Source of the DNA: Pseudomonas cremoricolorata DSM 17059 = NBRC 16634
GTDB lineage: Bacteria > Pseudomonadota > Gammaproteobacteria > Pseudomonadales > Pseudomonadaceae
Direction: 5' to 3'
DNA length: 64,000 nt
Assembly (NCBI RefSeq): GCF_000425745.1
Contig: NZ_AUEA01000017.1
Coordinates: forward strand, 1-64,000
Shown here: positions 7,407 through 15,427 of the stretch, one piece after another
How the letters are laid out: the number at the start of each line of letters is the position of its first letter
How positions within the stretch are numbered: the first letter of the stretch is position 1
The notes under the pieces: model-generated
What the model was told of the DNA's origin: nothing
Seen by the model: the letters and a program-made list of their open reading frames with translations, nothing else
The model's database searches: none
Program-made: the position numbers and the translations under genes

Positions 7407-9137
7407 TTATAGAGCCTCGGATCCGGTCAGGCGCAGGATGGTCTTGCGCAGGACTTCGCTGTCGGGTTGGTTGGCCAGGGCTTTGCTCCAGACCTGGCGC
7501 GCCTCGCGGCGTTTGCCATTGGCCCACAACACTTCGCCCAAGTGGGCTGCGACTTCCGGGTCGGGCAGGCGCTCGAAGGCCTGGCGCAGATAGCGCTCGG
7601 CTTCATCGAGGTTGCCCTGGCGGTAGTTGACCCAACCCAGGCTGTCGAGCACCGCCGGATCGTCCGGGGTCAGCGACAGGGCTTTTTCGATCAGGCGCTG
7701 GGCTTCTTCGAAGCGGGTGGTGCGGTCGGCCAGGGTGTAGCCCAGGGCGTTGAGGGCCATGGCGTTTTCCGGCTCGCGCTCGAGAATGGCGCGCAGGTCT
7801 TTTTCCATCTGCGCCAGATCGTTGCGTTTCTCGGCGAGCATGGCCCGGCTGTAGAGCAGGTTGAGGTCGTCGGGGAAGCGCTGGGTGGCCTGGCGCAGTA
7901 CCTGGTCGGCTTCGGCGTCCTTGTCGTTGTTGCTGTAGCTTTCCGATTCGATCAGGTACAGCTGGATGGCGTAGTCCGGCTGGGCTTCGCGGGCCTCGGC
8001 CAGCAATCGTGAGGCTTCGCTGGCGCGGCCGTTGGCGATGAGGATGTCGGCCTGACGCAACTGCGCGGCCAGGTAGTCGGGGCCTGGGCCTACCAGGGCG
8101 TACTCGCGCAACGCGGCCTGTGGGTCGTTGCGCTCTTCGCGGATGCGGCCCAGGTTCAGGTGCGCGGCATCGGCGTTGGCGTCGCGCTCGACCAGCTCTT
8201 GCAGGTAGCCCTCGGCCTCGTCCCAATCCTTGTTTTCCAGGCTGATCAGCGCCAGGGAATAGCGCAGTTCGTCGTCTTCCGGGTATTGCTGGACCAGGCT
8301 GACGAATTCGCTCTTGGCCTCGGGGATACGATCGAGCTCGACCAGCGTGCGCGCGTAAGTCAGCCGCAGGCGCTTGTCGTCAGGGTTTTCGCGGATGGCG
8401 CTGCGCAGCAATGGCAGAGCTTCGTCGCCACGCTCCAGAGCCTGCAGCAGGCGGGCGCGCAGAAGGATCGGCGCGATCTCGCCATCCTGCACCGGGTGCG
8501 ATTCGAGCAGCTCCAGGGCTTGCTCGCTCTTGCCATCCTGATTCAGCAGCAAAGCCTTGCCGAACAGCAGCTGGCTGTTGGCCGGGTGCTTGACCAGCAG
8601 GCGGTCGAAGCTCTGCAGCAGGCCGTCGCGGGTGCTCTGGTCGGTTTCGGCAGCCGACAGGGCGAGGAAGTCGAAATGGGTATCGCCCTTGGCCTGCAAG
8701 ACCTTTTCCATGTACGTCATGGATTCGTCGTAGCGTCCGGCGCGGGCCAGCTGGATGGCGGCTGCGCGCTGGGCGTCAAGGTTGTCGGCATCGTTACGCG
8801 CCCAGAGCAGCGCGGTGTCGAGCGCCGGCTCGTCGGCGCCGAGGTATTCGGCGATGCGGTAGGCGCGCTCGGAAACCCCGGAATCCTGGGTTTTTTCCGC
8901 CTGATCGACGTAGTTGGCCAAGGCAATGTCGAAACGGTTGCGCTGACCGGCCAGCTCGGCCACCAGCAGGCTGTAGAGCGTATCGGGCTTGAACGAGCCG
9001 TACACCACAGGTTCGGCCGGTGCCTCTTGCTCGCTAGCCTCGGGCGCCTCGGGTTCGGAGGCCGCATGATGCGGCGGCAGATTCTGGCAGCCCTGGAGCA
9101 GGGCGAGGGCGAGCAGCAATGCGTAGCGTCTGTTCAT
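7407..9137 (-). CDS. TPR-repeat outer-membrane lipoprotein
   Basis: 576 residues. It has a lipoprotein signal (ALLLALALLQGC, Cys17), then a Pro/Glu-rich linker, then a helical repeat array with many TPR signatures. Examples are RLTYARTLVELDRIPEAKSEF, NAMALNALGYTLADR and AVLDSLGWVNYRQGNLDEAERYLRQAF. It is the pseudomonad protein encoded divergently from hemA. The role is not established; TPR lipoproteins are generally scaffolds for envelope assembly. The region before the ATG contains CCTCCTTT and no Shine-Dalgarno, so initiation may be weak or leaderless-like. It ends 3 bp before lolB. Confidence 0.9.
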   Translation of the reverse strand: MNRRYALLLALALLQGCQNLPPHHAASEPEAPEASEQEAPAEPVVYGSFKPDTLYSLLVAELAGQRNRFDIALANYVDQAEKTQDSGVSERAYRIAEYLGADEPALDTALLWARNDADNLDAQRAAAIQLARAGRYDESMTYMEKVLQAKGDTHFDFLALSAAETDQSTRDGLLQSFDRLLVKHPANSQLLFGKALLLNQDGKSEQALELLESHPVQDGEIAPILLRARLLQALERGDEALPLLRSAIRENPDDKRLRLTYARTLVELDRIPEAKSEFVSLVQQYPEDDELRYSLALISLENKDWDEAEGYLQELVERDANADAAHLNLGRIREERNDPQAALREYALVGPGPDYLAAQLRQADILIANGRASEASRLLAEAREAQPDYAIQLYLIESESYSNNDKDAEADQVLRQATQRFPDDLNLLYSRAMLAEKRNDLAQMEKDLRAILEREPENAMALNALGYTLADRTTRFEEAQRLIEKALSLTPDDPAVLDSLGWVNYRQGNLDEAERYLRQAFERLPDPEVAAHLGEVLWANGKRREARQVWSKALANQPDSEVLRKTILRLTGSEAL

Positions 9138-9306
9138 AAAGGAGGCTTAAGGGGGCTAACCGGCGGTGTGGGGCATGATGACACAAGCGCGGTGGCAAAC
9201 CCACCGACGATGGTCGCGCTTTATAGGGACAATAGCGAACGGTGGTTGTTCTGAATCCTGCGAAGTAGGACAATTATCGGCTTCACGTCACAATCAGCGA
9301 CCGCGC

Positions 9307-10584
9307 ATGGCCTTTCTCGCACTCGGGATCAATCACAAGACTGCCTCGGTCGACGTACGCGAGCGCGTGGCGTTCACGCCCGAGCAGCTGGTCGATGCCC
9401 TGCAGCAGCTGTGTCGCCTGACCGCCAGCCGCGAGGCGGCGATTCTCTCGACCTGCAACCGCAGTGAACTGTACCTGGAACAAGACACCCTCTCGGCTGA
9501 CGATGTACTGCTGTGGCTGGCCAATTACCACCGCTTGAGCCTCGACGAGCTTCGCGCCAGTGCCTACGTGCACGAAGAACATGCTGCAGTAAAGCACATG
9601 ATGCGCGTCGCCTCCGGGCTCGACTCGCTGGTGCTCGGCGAGCCGCAGATTCTCGGCCAGATGAAATCGGCCTATGCCGTGGCCCGCGAGGCCGGCACGG
9701 TCGGGCCTTTGCTGGGGCGACTGTTCCAGGCCACTTTCAGCGCCGCCAAGCAGGTGCGCACCGATACTGCCATCGGCGAGAACCCGGTGTCGGTGGCCTT
9801 TGCCGCGGTCAGCCTGGCGCGGCAGATCTTCAGTGACCTGGGCCGCAGCCAGGCGTTGCTGATCGGTGCCGGCGAAACCATCACCCTGGTCGCCCGGCAC
9901 CTGCACGAGCAAGGCGTGCGGCGCATCGTCGTCGCCAACCGCACCCTGGAGCGGGCCAGCATTCTCGCCGAGCAGTTCGGCGCCCATGCCGTACTGCTGG
10001 CCGATATTCCCCAGGAACTGGCCAACAGTGACATCGTCATCAGTTCCACCGCCAGCCAACTGCCGATTCTTGGCAAGGGCGCCGTGGAAAGTGCCCTGAA
10101 GGCGCGTCGGCACAAGCCGATTTTCATGGTCGACATCGCCGTGCCGCGCGACATCGAGCCCGAGGTCGGTGAACTCGACGATGTCTACCTGTACACCGTC
10201 GATGACCTGCACGACGTGGTCGCGGAAAACCTCAAGAGCCGCCAGGGCGCTGCCCAGGCCGCCGAGGAACTGGTCGCGGTCGGCGCCGATGATTTCATGC
10301 TGCGTCTGCGCGAGCTGGCCGCTGTCGATGTTCTGCGTGCCTACCGCCAGCAGAGCGAGCGCCTGCGCGACGAAGAGCTGCACAAGGCCCAGCGCTTGCT
10401 GGCCAATGGCGGCAACCCGGAAGAGGTACTGGCGCAACTGGCCCGGGGCTTGACCAACAAACTGCTGCACGCGCCCAGCGTGCAATTGAAAAAGCTCTCT
10501 GCCGAAGGCCGCGTCGATGCGCTGGCGATGGCTCAGGAACTCTTCGCCCTCCATGAGGGCTCGACGGACAAGACCCCGCAATGA
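9307..10584 (+). CDS. hemA: Glutamyl-tRNA reductase
   Basis: 425 residues starting MAFLALGINHKTASVDVRER. The nucleophilic Cys50 sits in STCNRSELY. The NADPH-binding domain follows with LLIGAGETITLVARHL, and a C-terminal dimerisation helix. It reduces Glu-tRNA to glutamate-1-semialdehyde, the first committed step of tetrapyrrole synthesis. A longer in-frame start at 9166 was rejected because the added residues are unlike the family. Its stop overlaps the prfA start (ATGA), so hemA-prfA-prmC-moeB-murI forms one tightly packed operon; hemH further on completes heme synthesis. Confidence 0.97.
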   Translation: MAFLALGINHKTASVDVRERVAFTPEQLVDALQQLCRLTASREAAILSTCNRSELYLEQDTLSADDVLLWLANYHRLSLDELRASAYVHEEHAAVKHMMRVASGLDSLVLGEPQILGQMKSAYAVAREAGTVGPLLGRLFQATFSAAKQVRTDTAIGENPVSVAFAAVSLARQIFSDLGRSQALLIGAGETITLVARHLHEQGVRRIVVANRTLERASILAEQFGAHAVLLADIPQELANSDIVISSTASQLPILGKGAVESALKARRHKPIFMVDIAVPRDIEPEVGELDDVYLYTVDDLHDVVAENLKSRQGAAQAAEELVAVGADDFMLRLRELAAVDVLRAYRQQSERLRDEELHKAQRLLANGGNPEEVLAQLARGLTNKLLHAPSVQLKKLSAEGRVDALAMAQELFALHEGSTDKTPQ

Positions 10585-11663
10585 AAGCGTCGCTGCTGAA
10601 CAAACTGGACACCCTCCAGGACCGCTTCGAAGAACTCACCGCCTTGCTCGGTGACGGCGAAGTGATCGCCGACCAGACCCGCTTCCGCACCTATTCGCGC
10701 GAATACGCCGAGGTGGAGCCGGTGGTCGGCGCTTATCAGGCCTGGCGCAAGGTGCAGGATGACCTCGAAGGCGCCCAGGCGCTGCTCAAGGATGCCGACC
10801 CCGACCTGCGCGAAATGGCCCAGGAAGAGGTGCGTGAGGCCAAGGCGCAATTGCTCGAGCTGGAGTCGCAGTTGCAGCGCATGCTGCTGCCCAAGGACCC
10901 CAACGACAACCGCAACGTGTTCCTCGAGATTCGTGCCGGCACCGGTGGCGACGAGGCGGCGATCTTCTCCGGCGACCTGTTCCGCATGTATTCGCGCTAT
11001 GCGGAAAAACGTGGCTGGCGCCTGGAAGTGCTCTCTGAAAACGAAGGTGAGCACGGCGGCTACAAGGAAATCATCGCCCGGGTCGAGGGCGACAGCGTCT
11101 ACGCCAAGCTCAAGTTCGAATCCGGCGCCCACCGCGTGCAGCGTGTGCCGGAAACCGAGAGCCAGGGCCGAATTCACACCTCGGCCTGCACCGTGGCGGT
11201 GCTGCCCGAGCCTGACGAGCAGGTGGCGATCGAAATCAACCCGGCCGATCTGCGGGTCGATACCTACCGCGCCTCCGGTGCCGGCGGTCAGCACATCAAC
11301 AAGACCGACTCGGCGATTCGCATCACCCACTTGCCCACCGGCATCGTCGTCGAGTGCCAGGAAGAGCGTTCGCAGCACAAGAACCGCGCCCGCGCGCTGT
11401 CGTGGCTGTCGGCCAAGCTCAACGACATGCAGACCAGCGCCTCGCAGAACGCCATCGCCAGCGAGCGCAAGTTGCTGGTCGGTTCGGGCGACCGTTCCGA
11501 ACGCATTCGCACGTACAACTACCCTCAGGGCCGGGTCACCGATCACCGCATCAACCTCACCCTGTACTCGCTCGACGAAGTGCTCGCAGGCGGCGTGGAA
11601 GCGGTGATCGAGCCGCTGCTCAGCGAATACCAGGCCGATCAACTGGCTGCTCTGGGGGACTGA
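10581..11663 (+). CDS. prfA: Peptide chain release factor 1
   Basis: 360 residues. The catalytic GGQ is at residues 235-237 within ASGAGGQHINKTDSAIR. The stop-codon recognition region of RF1 lies upstream, with IRAGTGGDEAAIF marking the start of domain 2. RF1 ends translation at UAA and UAG. The start overlaps the hemA stop by 4 nt. The downstream neighbour prmC methylates this very GGQ glutamine. Confidence 0.98.
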   Translation: MKASLLNKLDTLQDRFEELTALLGDGEVIADQTRFRTYSREYAEVEPVVGAYQAWRKVQDDLEGAQALLKDADPDLREMAQEEVREAKAQLLELESQLQRMLLPKDPNDNRNVFLEIRAGTGGDEAAIFSGDLFRMYSRYAEKRGWRLEVLSENEGEHGGYKEIIARVEGDSVYAKLKFESGAHRVQRVPETESQGRIHTSACTVAVLPEPDEQVAIEINPADLRVDTYRASGAGGQHINKTDSAIRITHLPTGIVVECQEERSQHKNRARALSWLSAKLNDMQTSASQNAIASERKLLVGSGDRSERIRTYNYPQGRVTDHRINLTLYSLDEVLAGGVEAVIEPLLSEYQADQLAALGD

Positions 11664-12494
11664 ATGACCATCATTGCCAGCCTGCTGCGCGACGCGCAGT
11701 TGCCCGAGTCGGACAGCGCCCGTCTGGATGCCGAACTGCTGCTTGCAGCGGCCCTGGGCAAGTCGCGCAGCTACCTGCGCACCTGGCCCGAGCGCATCGT
11801 CAGCAGCGAGGCGGCGCAGTGCTTTCAGGGGTATCTGGAGCGGCGCCGTGGCGGCGAGCCGGTGGCCTACATCCTCGGGCACCAGGGCTTCTGGACCCTG
11901 GACCTGGAGGTGGCGCCAGACACCTTGATTCCGCGTCCTGACACCGAAGTGCTGGTGGAAAGCGCGCTCGAGCTGCTCTCGGCAACTCCGGCGCAGGTGC
12001 TCGATCTTGGCACCGGCAGCGGGGCCATTGCCCTGTCGCTGGCAAGCGAGCGGCCGGCCTGGCAGGTCACTGCGGTGGACCGCGTCGAAGCCGCGGTGGC
12101 CCTGGCCGAGCGCAACCGTCAGCGGCTGGGGCTGAAGAATGTCCGCGTGCTGGCCAGCAACTGGTTCGAGAATCTGGCCGGGCAGCGTTTCCAACTTATC
12201 CTGAGCAACCCCCCCTACATTCCCGAGCACGATCCGCACCTGCTGCGTGGCGATGTGCGTTTCGAGCCCAGCAGTGCCCTGGTGGCCGGTGCCGATGGCC
12301 TCGAAGACCTGCGCCAGATCATTGCCCAGGCTCCGCAGCACTTGCAGGCCGGTGGCTGGCTGCTCCTCGAACACGGTTACGACCAGGCGCCGGCAGTGCG
12401 CGAACTGCTTGCCCGGCAGGGTTTCGTCGAGGTCGAGAGTCGTCTCGATCTGGGCGGCCACGCCCGGGTCTCGCTGGGTCGGCTGCCATGCTGA
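11664..12494 (+). CDS. prmC: Release factor glutamine methyltransferase
   Basis: 276 residues, directly abutting prfA. It has an N-terminal helical domain, then a SAM-binding Rossmann domain (VLDLGTGSGAIALSL) and the substrate motif NPPY at residues 182-185. It methylates the glutamine of the GGQ motif in RF1 and RF2. The older name is hemK. It overlaps the next gene by 7 nt. Confidence 0.97.
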   Translation: MTIIASLLRDAQLPESDSARLDAELLLAAALGKSRSYLRTWPERIVSSEAAQCFQGYLERRRGGEPVAYILGHQGFWTLDLEVAPDTLIPRPDTEVLVESALELLSATPAQVLDLGTGSGAIALSLASERPAWQVTAVDRVEAAVALAERNRQRLGLKNVRVLASNWFENLAGQRFQLILSNPPYIPEHDPHLLRGDVRFEPSSALVAGADGLEDLRQIIAQAPQHLQAGGWLLLEHGYDQAPAVRELLARQGFVEVESRLDLGGHARVSLGRLPC

Positions 12495-13243
12495 GCGATG
12501 CAGAACTGCTGCGCTACAGCCGGCAGATTCTGCTCGCGCAGGTCGACATCGACGGCCAGTTGCGCCTCAAGAACAGCCGGGTACTGCTGGTCGGGCTGGG
12601 CGGGCTGGGCTCGCCGGCGGCGCTTTATCTGGCCGCCGCCGGCGTTGGTGAGTTGCACCTGGCCGATTTCGATAGCGTCGACCTGACCAACCTGCAACGC
12701 CAGGTGCTGCACGACAGCACCAGCGTCGGCATGAGCAAGGTCGATTCGGCCATGGCCCGCCTGCAGGCCATCAACCCCGAGGTGGTGCTGCATGCCCATC
12801 GCCAGGCGCTCGAGGGTGATGCCCTGGCGGCAGCGGTGGCGGCGGTCGATGTGGTGCTTGATTGCTCCGACAATTTCACCACCCGCGAAGCGGTCAACGC
12901 GGCCTGCGTGGCAGCGCTCAAGCCGTTGGTCAGCGGGGCGGCGATTCGCCTCGAGGGGCAGTTGTCGGTGTTCGACCCACGCCTTGCGGCAAGCCCGTGC
13001 TACCACTGCCTGTACGGCCATGGCAGTGAGGCGGAGCTGAGCTGCAGCGAAGCCGGTGTGCTCGGCCCGCTGGTGGGCATGGTCGGCAGCCTGCAAGCCC
13101 TGGAAGCGCTGAAGCTGCTGGCAGGCTTCGGCGAACCGCTGGTGGGGCGGCTGCTGCTGATCGATGCCAGCAGCAGCCGCATGCGCGAATTGCGCGTCAA
13201 GCGTGATCCGGCCTGTGCGGTATGCGCCAGCCGCCATGAGTGA
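12488..13243 (+). CDS. moeB: ThiF/MoeB-family adenylyltransferase, probable molybdopterin-synthase activator
   Basis: 251 residues, E1-like fold. The nucleotide loop is GLGGLGS at 36-42, followed by DFDSVDLTNLQRQ. Four zinc-binding cysteines are C171 and C174 (CYHC) and C243 and C246 (CAVC). MoeB adenylates the C-terminal glycine of MoaD for molybdopterin synthesis; ThiF and HesA relatives act on other sulfur carriers, so substrate assignment rests on overall likeness and on the conserved prmC-moeB-murI order. It overlaps prmC upstream and murI downstream. Confidence 0.88.
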   Translation: MLSDAELLRYSRQILLAQVDIDGQLRLKNSRVLLVGLGGLGSPAALYLAAAGVGELHLADFDSVDLTNLQRQVLHDSTSVGMSKVDSAMARLQAINPEVVLHAHRQALEGDALAAAVAAVDVVLDCSDNFTTREAVNAACVAALKPLVSGAAIRLEGQLSVFDPRLAASPCYHCLYGHGSEAELSCSEAGVLGPLVGMVGSLQALEALKLLAGFGEPLVGRLLLIDASSSRMRELRVKRDPACAVCASRHE

Positions 13244-14033
13244 CCGCGCAGCGCCGGTCGGCGTGATGGATTCCGGGGTCGGCGGCCTGTCTGTCCTGGC
13301 CGAGATTCAGCGCTTGCTGCCCAGCGAGTCGCTGCTCTATGTGGCAGATTGCGGGCACGTGCCGTACGGCGAAAAATCCCCCGAGTACATTCGCCAGCGC
13401 TGCCGGCAGATTGCCGCGTTCTTCCGTGAACAGGGCGCCAAGGCCATGGTGCTGGCCTGTAACACCGCCACCGTGGCCGCCGTCGCCGATCTGCGCACGC
13501 TGTACCCGGACTGGCCGTTGGTGGGCATGGAGCCGGCGGTCAAGCCGGCTGCGGCAGCCACCCGGTCCGGCGTGGTCGGGGTGCTGGCCACCACTGGCAC
13601 GTTGCAGAGCGCCAAGTTCGCAGCGCTGCTCGACCGCTTCGCCAGTGATGTGCGGGTGATCACTCAGCCGTGTCCGGGCCTGGTCGAGTGCATCGAAGCT
13701 GGTGACCTGCACAGCCCGGCGCTGCGCGAGCTGCTTGCCGGGTACCTGCAACCCTTGCTCGAGGCCGGCTGCGACACGCTGATCCTCGGCTGCACGCATT
13801 ACCCCTTCCTGCGCCCGTTGTTGGCGACGATGGTGCCGCAGGATGTCGCGATCATCGACACCGGCGCAGCGGTGGCGCGGCAACTGCAGCGTTTGCTGGA
13901 CGAGCGCGGATTGCTTGCCGAGGGGCCTGCGCGCGACACCGATTTCTGGACCAGCGCAGATCCGCAGAATCTGAGAAAAATTCTTCCTTTGTTGTGGAAT
14001 AAATCCGACAGTGTGCAAAGCTTTCGCTTGTAA
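13236..14033 (+). CDS. murI: Glutamate racemase
   Basis: 265 residues from MSDRAAPVGVMDSGVGG. The two catalytic cysteines are C75 (ACNTATVAA) and C185 (LGCTHYPF), with the DSG motif at residue 12. It makes D-glutamate for peptidoglycan. The upstream in-frame extension overlaps moeB and was rejected; the chosen ATG overlaps the moeB stop by 8 nt. It is the last gene of the hemA operon. The sequence turns AT-rich just after the stop. Confidence 0.96.
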   Translation: MSDRAAPVGVMDSGVGGLSVLAEIQRLLPSESLLYVADCGHVPYGEKSPEYIRQRCRQIAAFFREQGAKAMVLACNTATVAAVADLRTLYPDWPLVGMEPAVKPAAAATRSGVVGVLATTGTLQSAKFAALLDRFASDVRVITQPCPGLVECIEAGDLHSPALRELLAGYLQPLLEAGCDTLILGCTHYPFLRPLLATMVPQDVAIIDTGAAVARQLQRLLDERGLLAEGPARDTDFWTSADPQNLRKILPLLWNKSDSVQSFRL

Positions 14034-14062
14034 AAAAAATGTGAAAAGCCGTGCTGAAAGCT

Positions 14063-14090
14063 GAACTATCGTACTAGTGGCGTTTTCTAC
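14063..14090 (+). promoter_or_regulatory. Candidate AlgU (sigma-22/RpoE-type) promoter of pagL
   Basis: GAACTA at 14063-14068 is separated by 17 bp from TCTAC at 14086-14090, close to the AlgU consensus GAACTT-N16/17-TCTGA. It lies about 55 bp before the pagL start codon. The -10 match is imperfect. Confidence 0.4.
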
Positions 14091-14145
14091 ACAACGGCCT
14101 GTTGAGGCATACACTAATAACAGCATCGTAAGAAGGATGTTTCTC

Positions 14146-14664
14146 ATGAAGAAACTGCTCGGCTTGGCGGCGGTTGCTGCTTTGACACTGGGGCAAGCGG
14201 TGACGGCGCAGGCGGCGGACGTCTCGTTGTCGGTGGGGCAGACCGGTGATTCCACCATGGTCTACCGCTTGGGTGTTCAGTCGAACTGGGATGCCAGTTG
14301 GTGGCAGACCAGCGTCGGTCGCGTCACCGGGTATTGGGATGGGGCCTATACCTTCTGGGATGGCGATGACCGCGCCAGCAACCACAGCCTGTCGTTCGCT
14401 CCGGTCTTCGTCTACGAATTCGCCGGCGAGTCGGTGAAGCCGTATATCGAGGCAGGCATCGGCGTGGCGGCGTTTTCCCGTACCAAACTGGAAAGCAACG
14501 ACCTGGGTGGCTCGTTCCAGTTCGAAGATCGCGTCGGTTTCGGCCTTCGCTTCGCCGGTGGTCACGAAGTGGGCGTGCGCGCCATTCACTACTCCAACGC
14601 CGGCATCAAGCAGCCCAACGACGGCGTGGAAGCCTATTCTGTGCACTACCGGATGGCGCTTTAA
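14146..14664 (+). CDS. pagL: Lipid A 3-O-deacylase PagL
   Basis: 172 residues. A signal peptide ends around AQA-A (residue 23-24), leaving a mature beta-barrel of about 149 residues. The catalytic triad is complete and has the spacing of the P. aeruginosa enzyme: H148 and S150 in HYSN, and E162. The start at 14146 was chosen because GAAGGA lies 8 nt upstream; an ATG three codons earlier is possible. PagL removes the 3-O acyl chain of lipid A in the outer membrane and lowers its endotoxic activity. It is a single gene between the hemA operon and the oppositely oriented photolyase operon. Confidence 0.93.
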   Translation: MKKLLGLAAVAALTLGQAVTAQAADVSLSVGQTGDSTMVYRLGVQSNWDASWWQTSVGRVTGYWDGAYTFWDGDDRASNHSLSFAPVFVYEFAGESVKPYIEAGIGVAAFSRTKLESNDLGGSFQFEDRVGFGLRFAGGHEVGVRAIHYSNAGIKQPNDGVEAYSVHYRMAL

Positions 14665-14677
14665 GCATCCCCCGCGC

Positions 14678-14705
14678 CAGGGCCTGCCTACCTGCGCAGG
14701 CCCTG
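14678..14705. terminator. Stem-loop after pagL
   Basis: Perfect 10-bp stem CAGGGCCTGC/GCAGGCCCTG with an 8-nt loop between two convergent genes. No T-run follows, so it may act as a 3'-end stabiliser or a weak bidirectional terminator. Confidence 0.55.
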
Positions 14706-14725
14706 ACGCTGTTGTGGTTGGCTGA

Positions 14726-15406
14726 CTAGATCGACATCAGTGGCCACAACGCCCTCAGACCCAGCGCCTCCAGCACCACTTCCTGCTGACGTTCGGGCAA
14801 TCTGCCAAGAATCTCGGTGGCCGCCGTTTGCGCAGTCCAGCGCTCGGGGATAGGGTCGATCGCCCATGGGGCGTGTTGAGCATGGGGTGTGATAACGGTC
14901 AGGTCGATGCCGGCTTCCTGCAGCTGTGGTCTTAGCTGTTCGAGCCGACAGGGCAGGCTGTTGGAAGGCGAGGGCGGCAGGCTGGGATCAGACAGCTGCG
15001 AAACGGTATAGAGGTTGAGAATGACCACCAGCTGCGGGCGCTCTCCGCGTTCGAGCAGCGGCAAAGCAGCCTCGAGGAATTGTTCGAATGCCTGCATGTT
15101 GGTCTTGATCACCGCATGCACCAGCTGGCTCTCGGTGATCTGGGTGGGCAAGTAATCGCAGGTGCCGGCATTGACGATCAGGGTATCCAGCGCTCCCCAG
15201 GCCTGTTGCAGGTACTCCCCGCCAGTCTGCGGTGCGCCAGGCAATGCCAGCATGCGGCTGCCCTGGCGCCTGGCCATTGCATGAAACTGCAGATTGTTGC
15301 GTCCGCTGGCGGCGACGCGCTGCTGCTGCGCCACCAAGTGTTCGACTAGAGCTGTCCCTAGCCCGTTAGTACTCCCGGTAACCCAGAACCGCCGTGAGTT
15401 ATTCAA
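14726..15406 (-). CDS. Degenerate short-chain dehydrogenase-like protein in the photolyase operon
   Basis: 226 residues. A Rossmann fold is clear: TGSTNGLGTALV (residues 10-21) matches TGxxxGIG and NAG is at 79-81. The SDR active site is not: where YxxxK should stand (about 145-155) the chain reads SPSNSLPCR, with no Tyr-x3-Lys. It may bind NAD(P) without oxidoreductase activity, or act as a sensor or partner. It is the last gene of the minus-strand operon DUF523/DUF1722-litR-phrB, 21 bp after phrB, so its expression should follow light control. A homologue in the same place exists in P. putida (from memory). Confidence 0.8.
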   Translation of the reverse strand: MNNSRRFWVTGSTNGLGTALVEHLVAQQQRVAASGRNNLQFHAMARRQGSRMLALPGAPQTGGEYLQQAWGALDTLIVNAGTCDYLPTQITESQLVHAVIKTNMQAFEQFLEAALPLLERGERPQLVVILNLYTVSQLSDPSLPPSPSNSLPCRLEQLRPQLQEAGIDLTVITPHAQHAPWAIDPIPERWTAQTAATEILGRLPERQQEVVLEALGLRALWPLMSI

Positions 15407-15427
15407 GATGCCGCCCCTCTGATTCTG

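Noticed and set aside
10533..12461. 642-residue ORF antisense to prfA and prmC
   Set aside because: Shadow of two clear genes on the other strand; no ribosome site or family.
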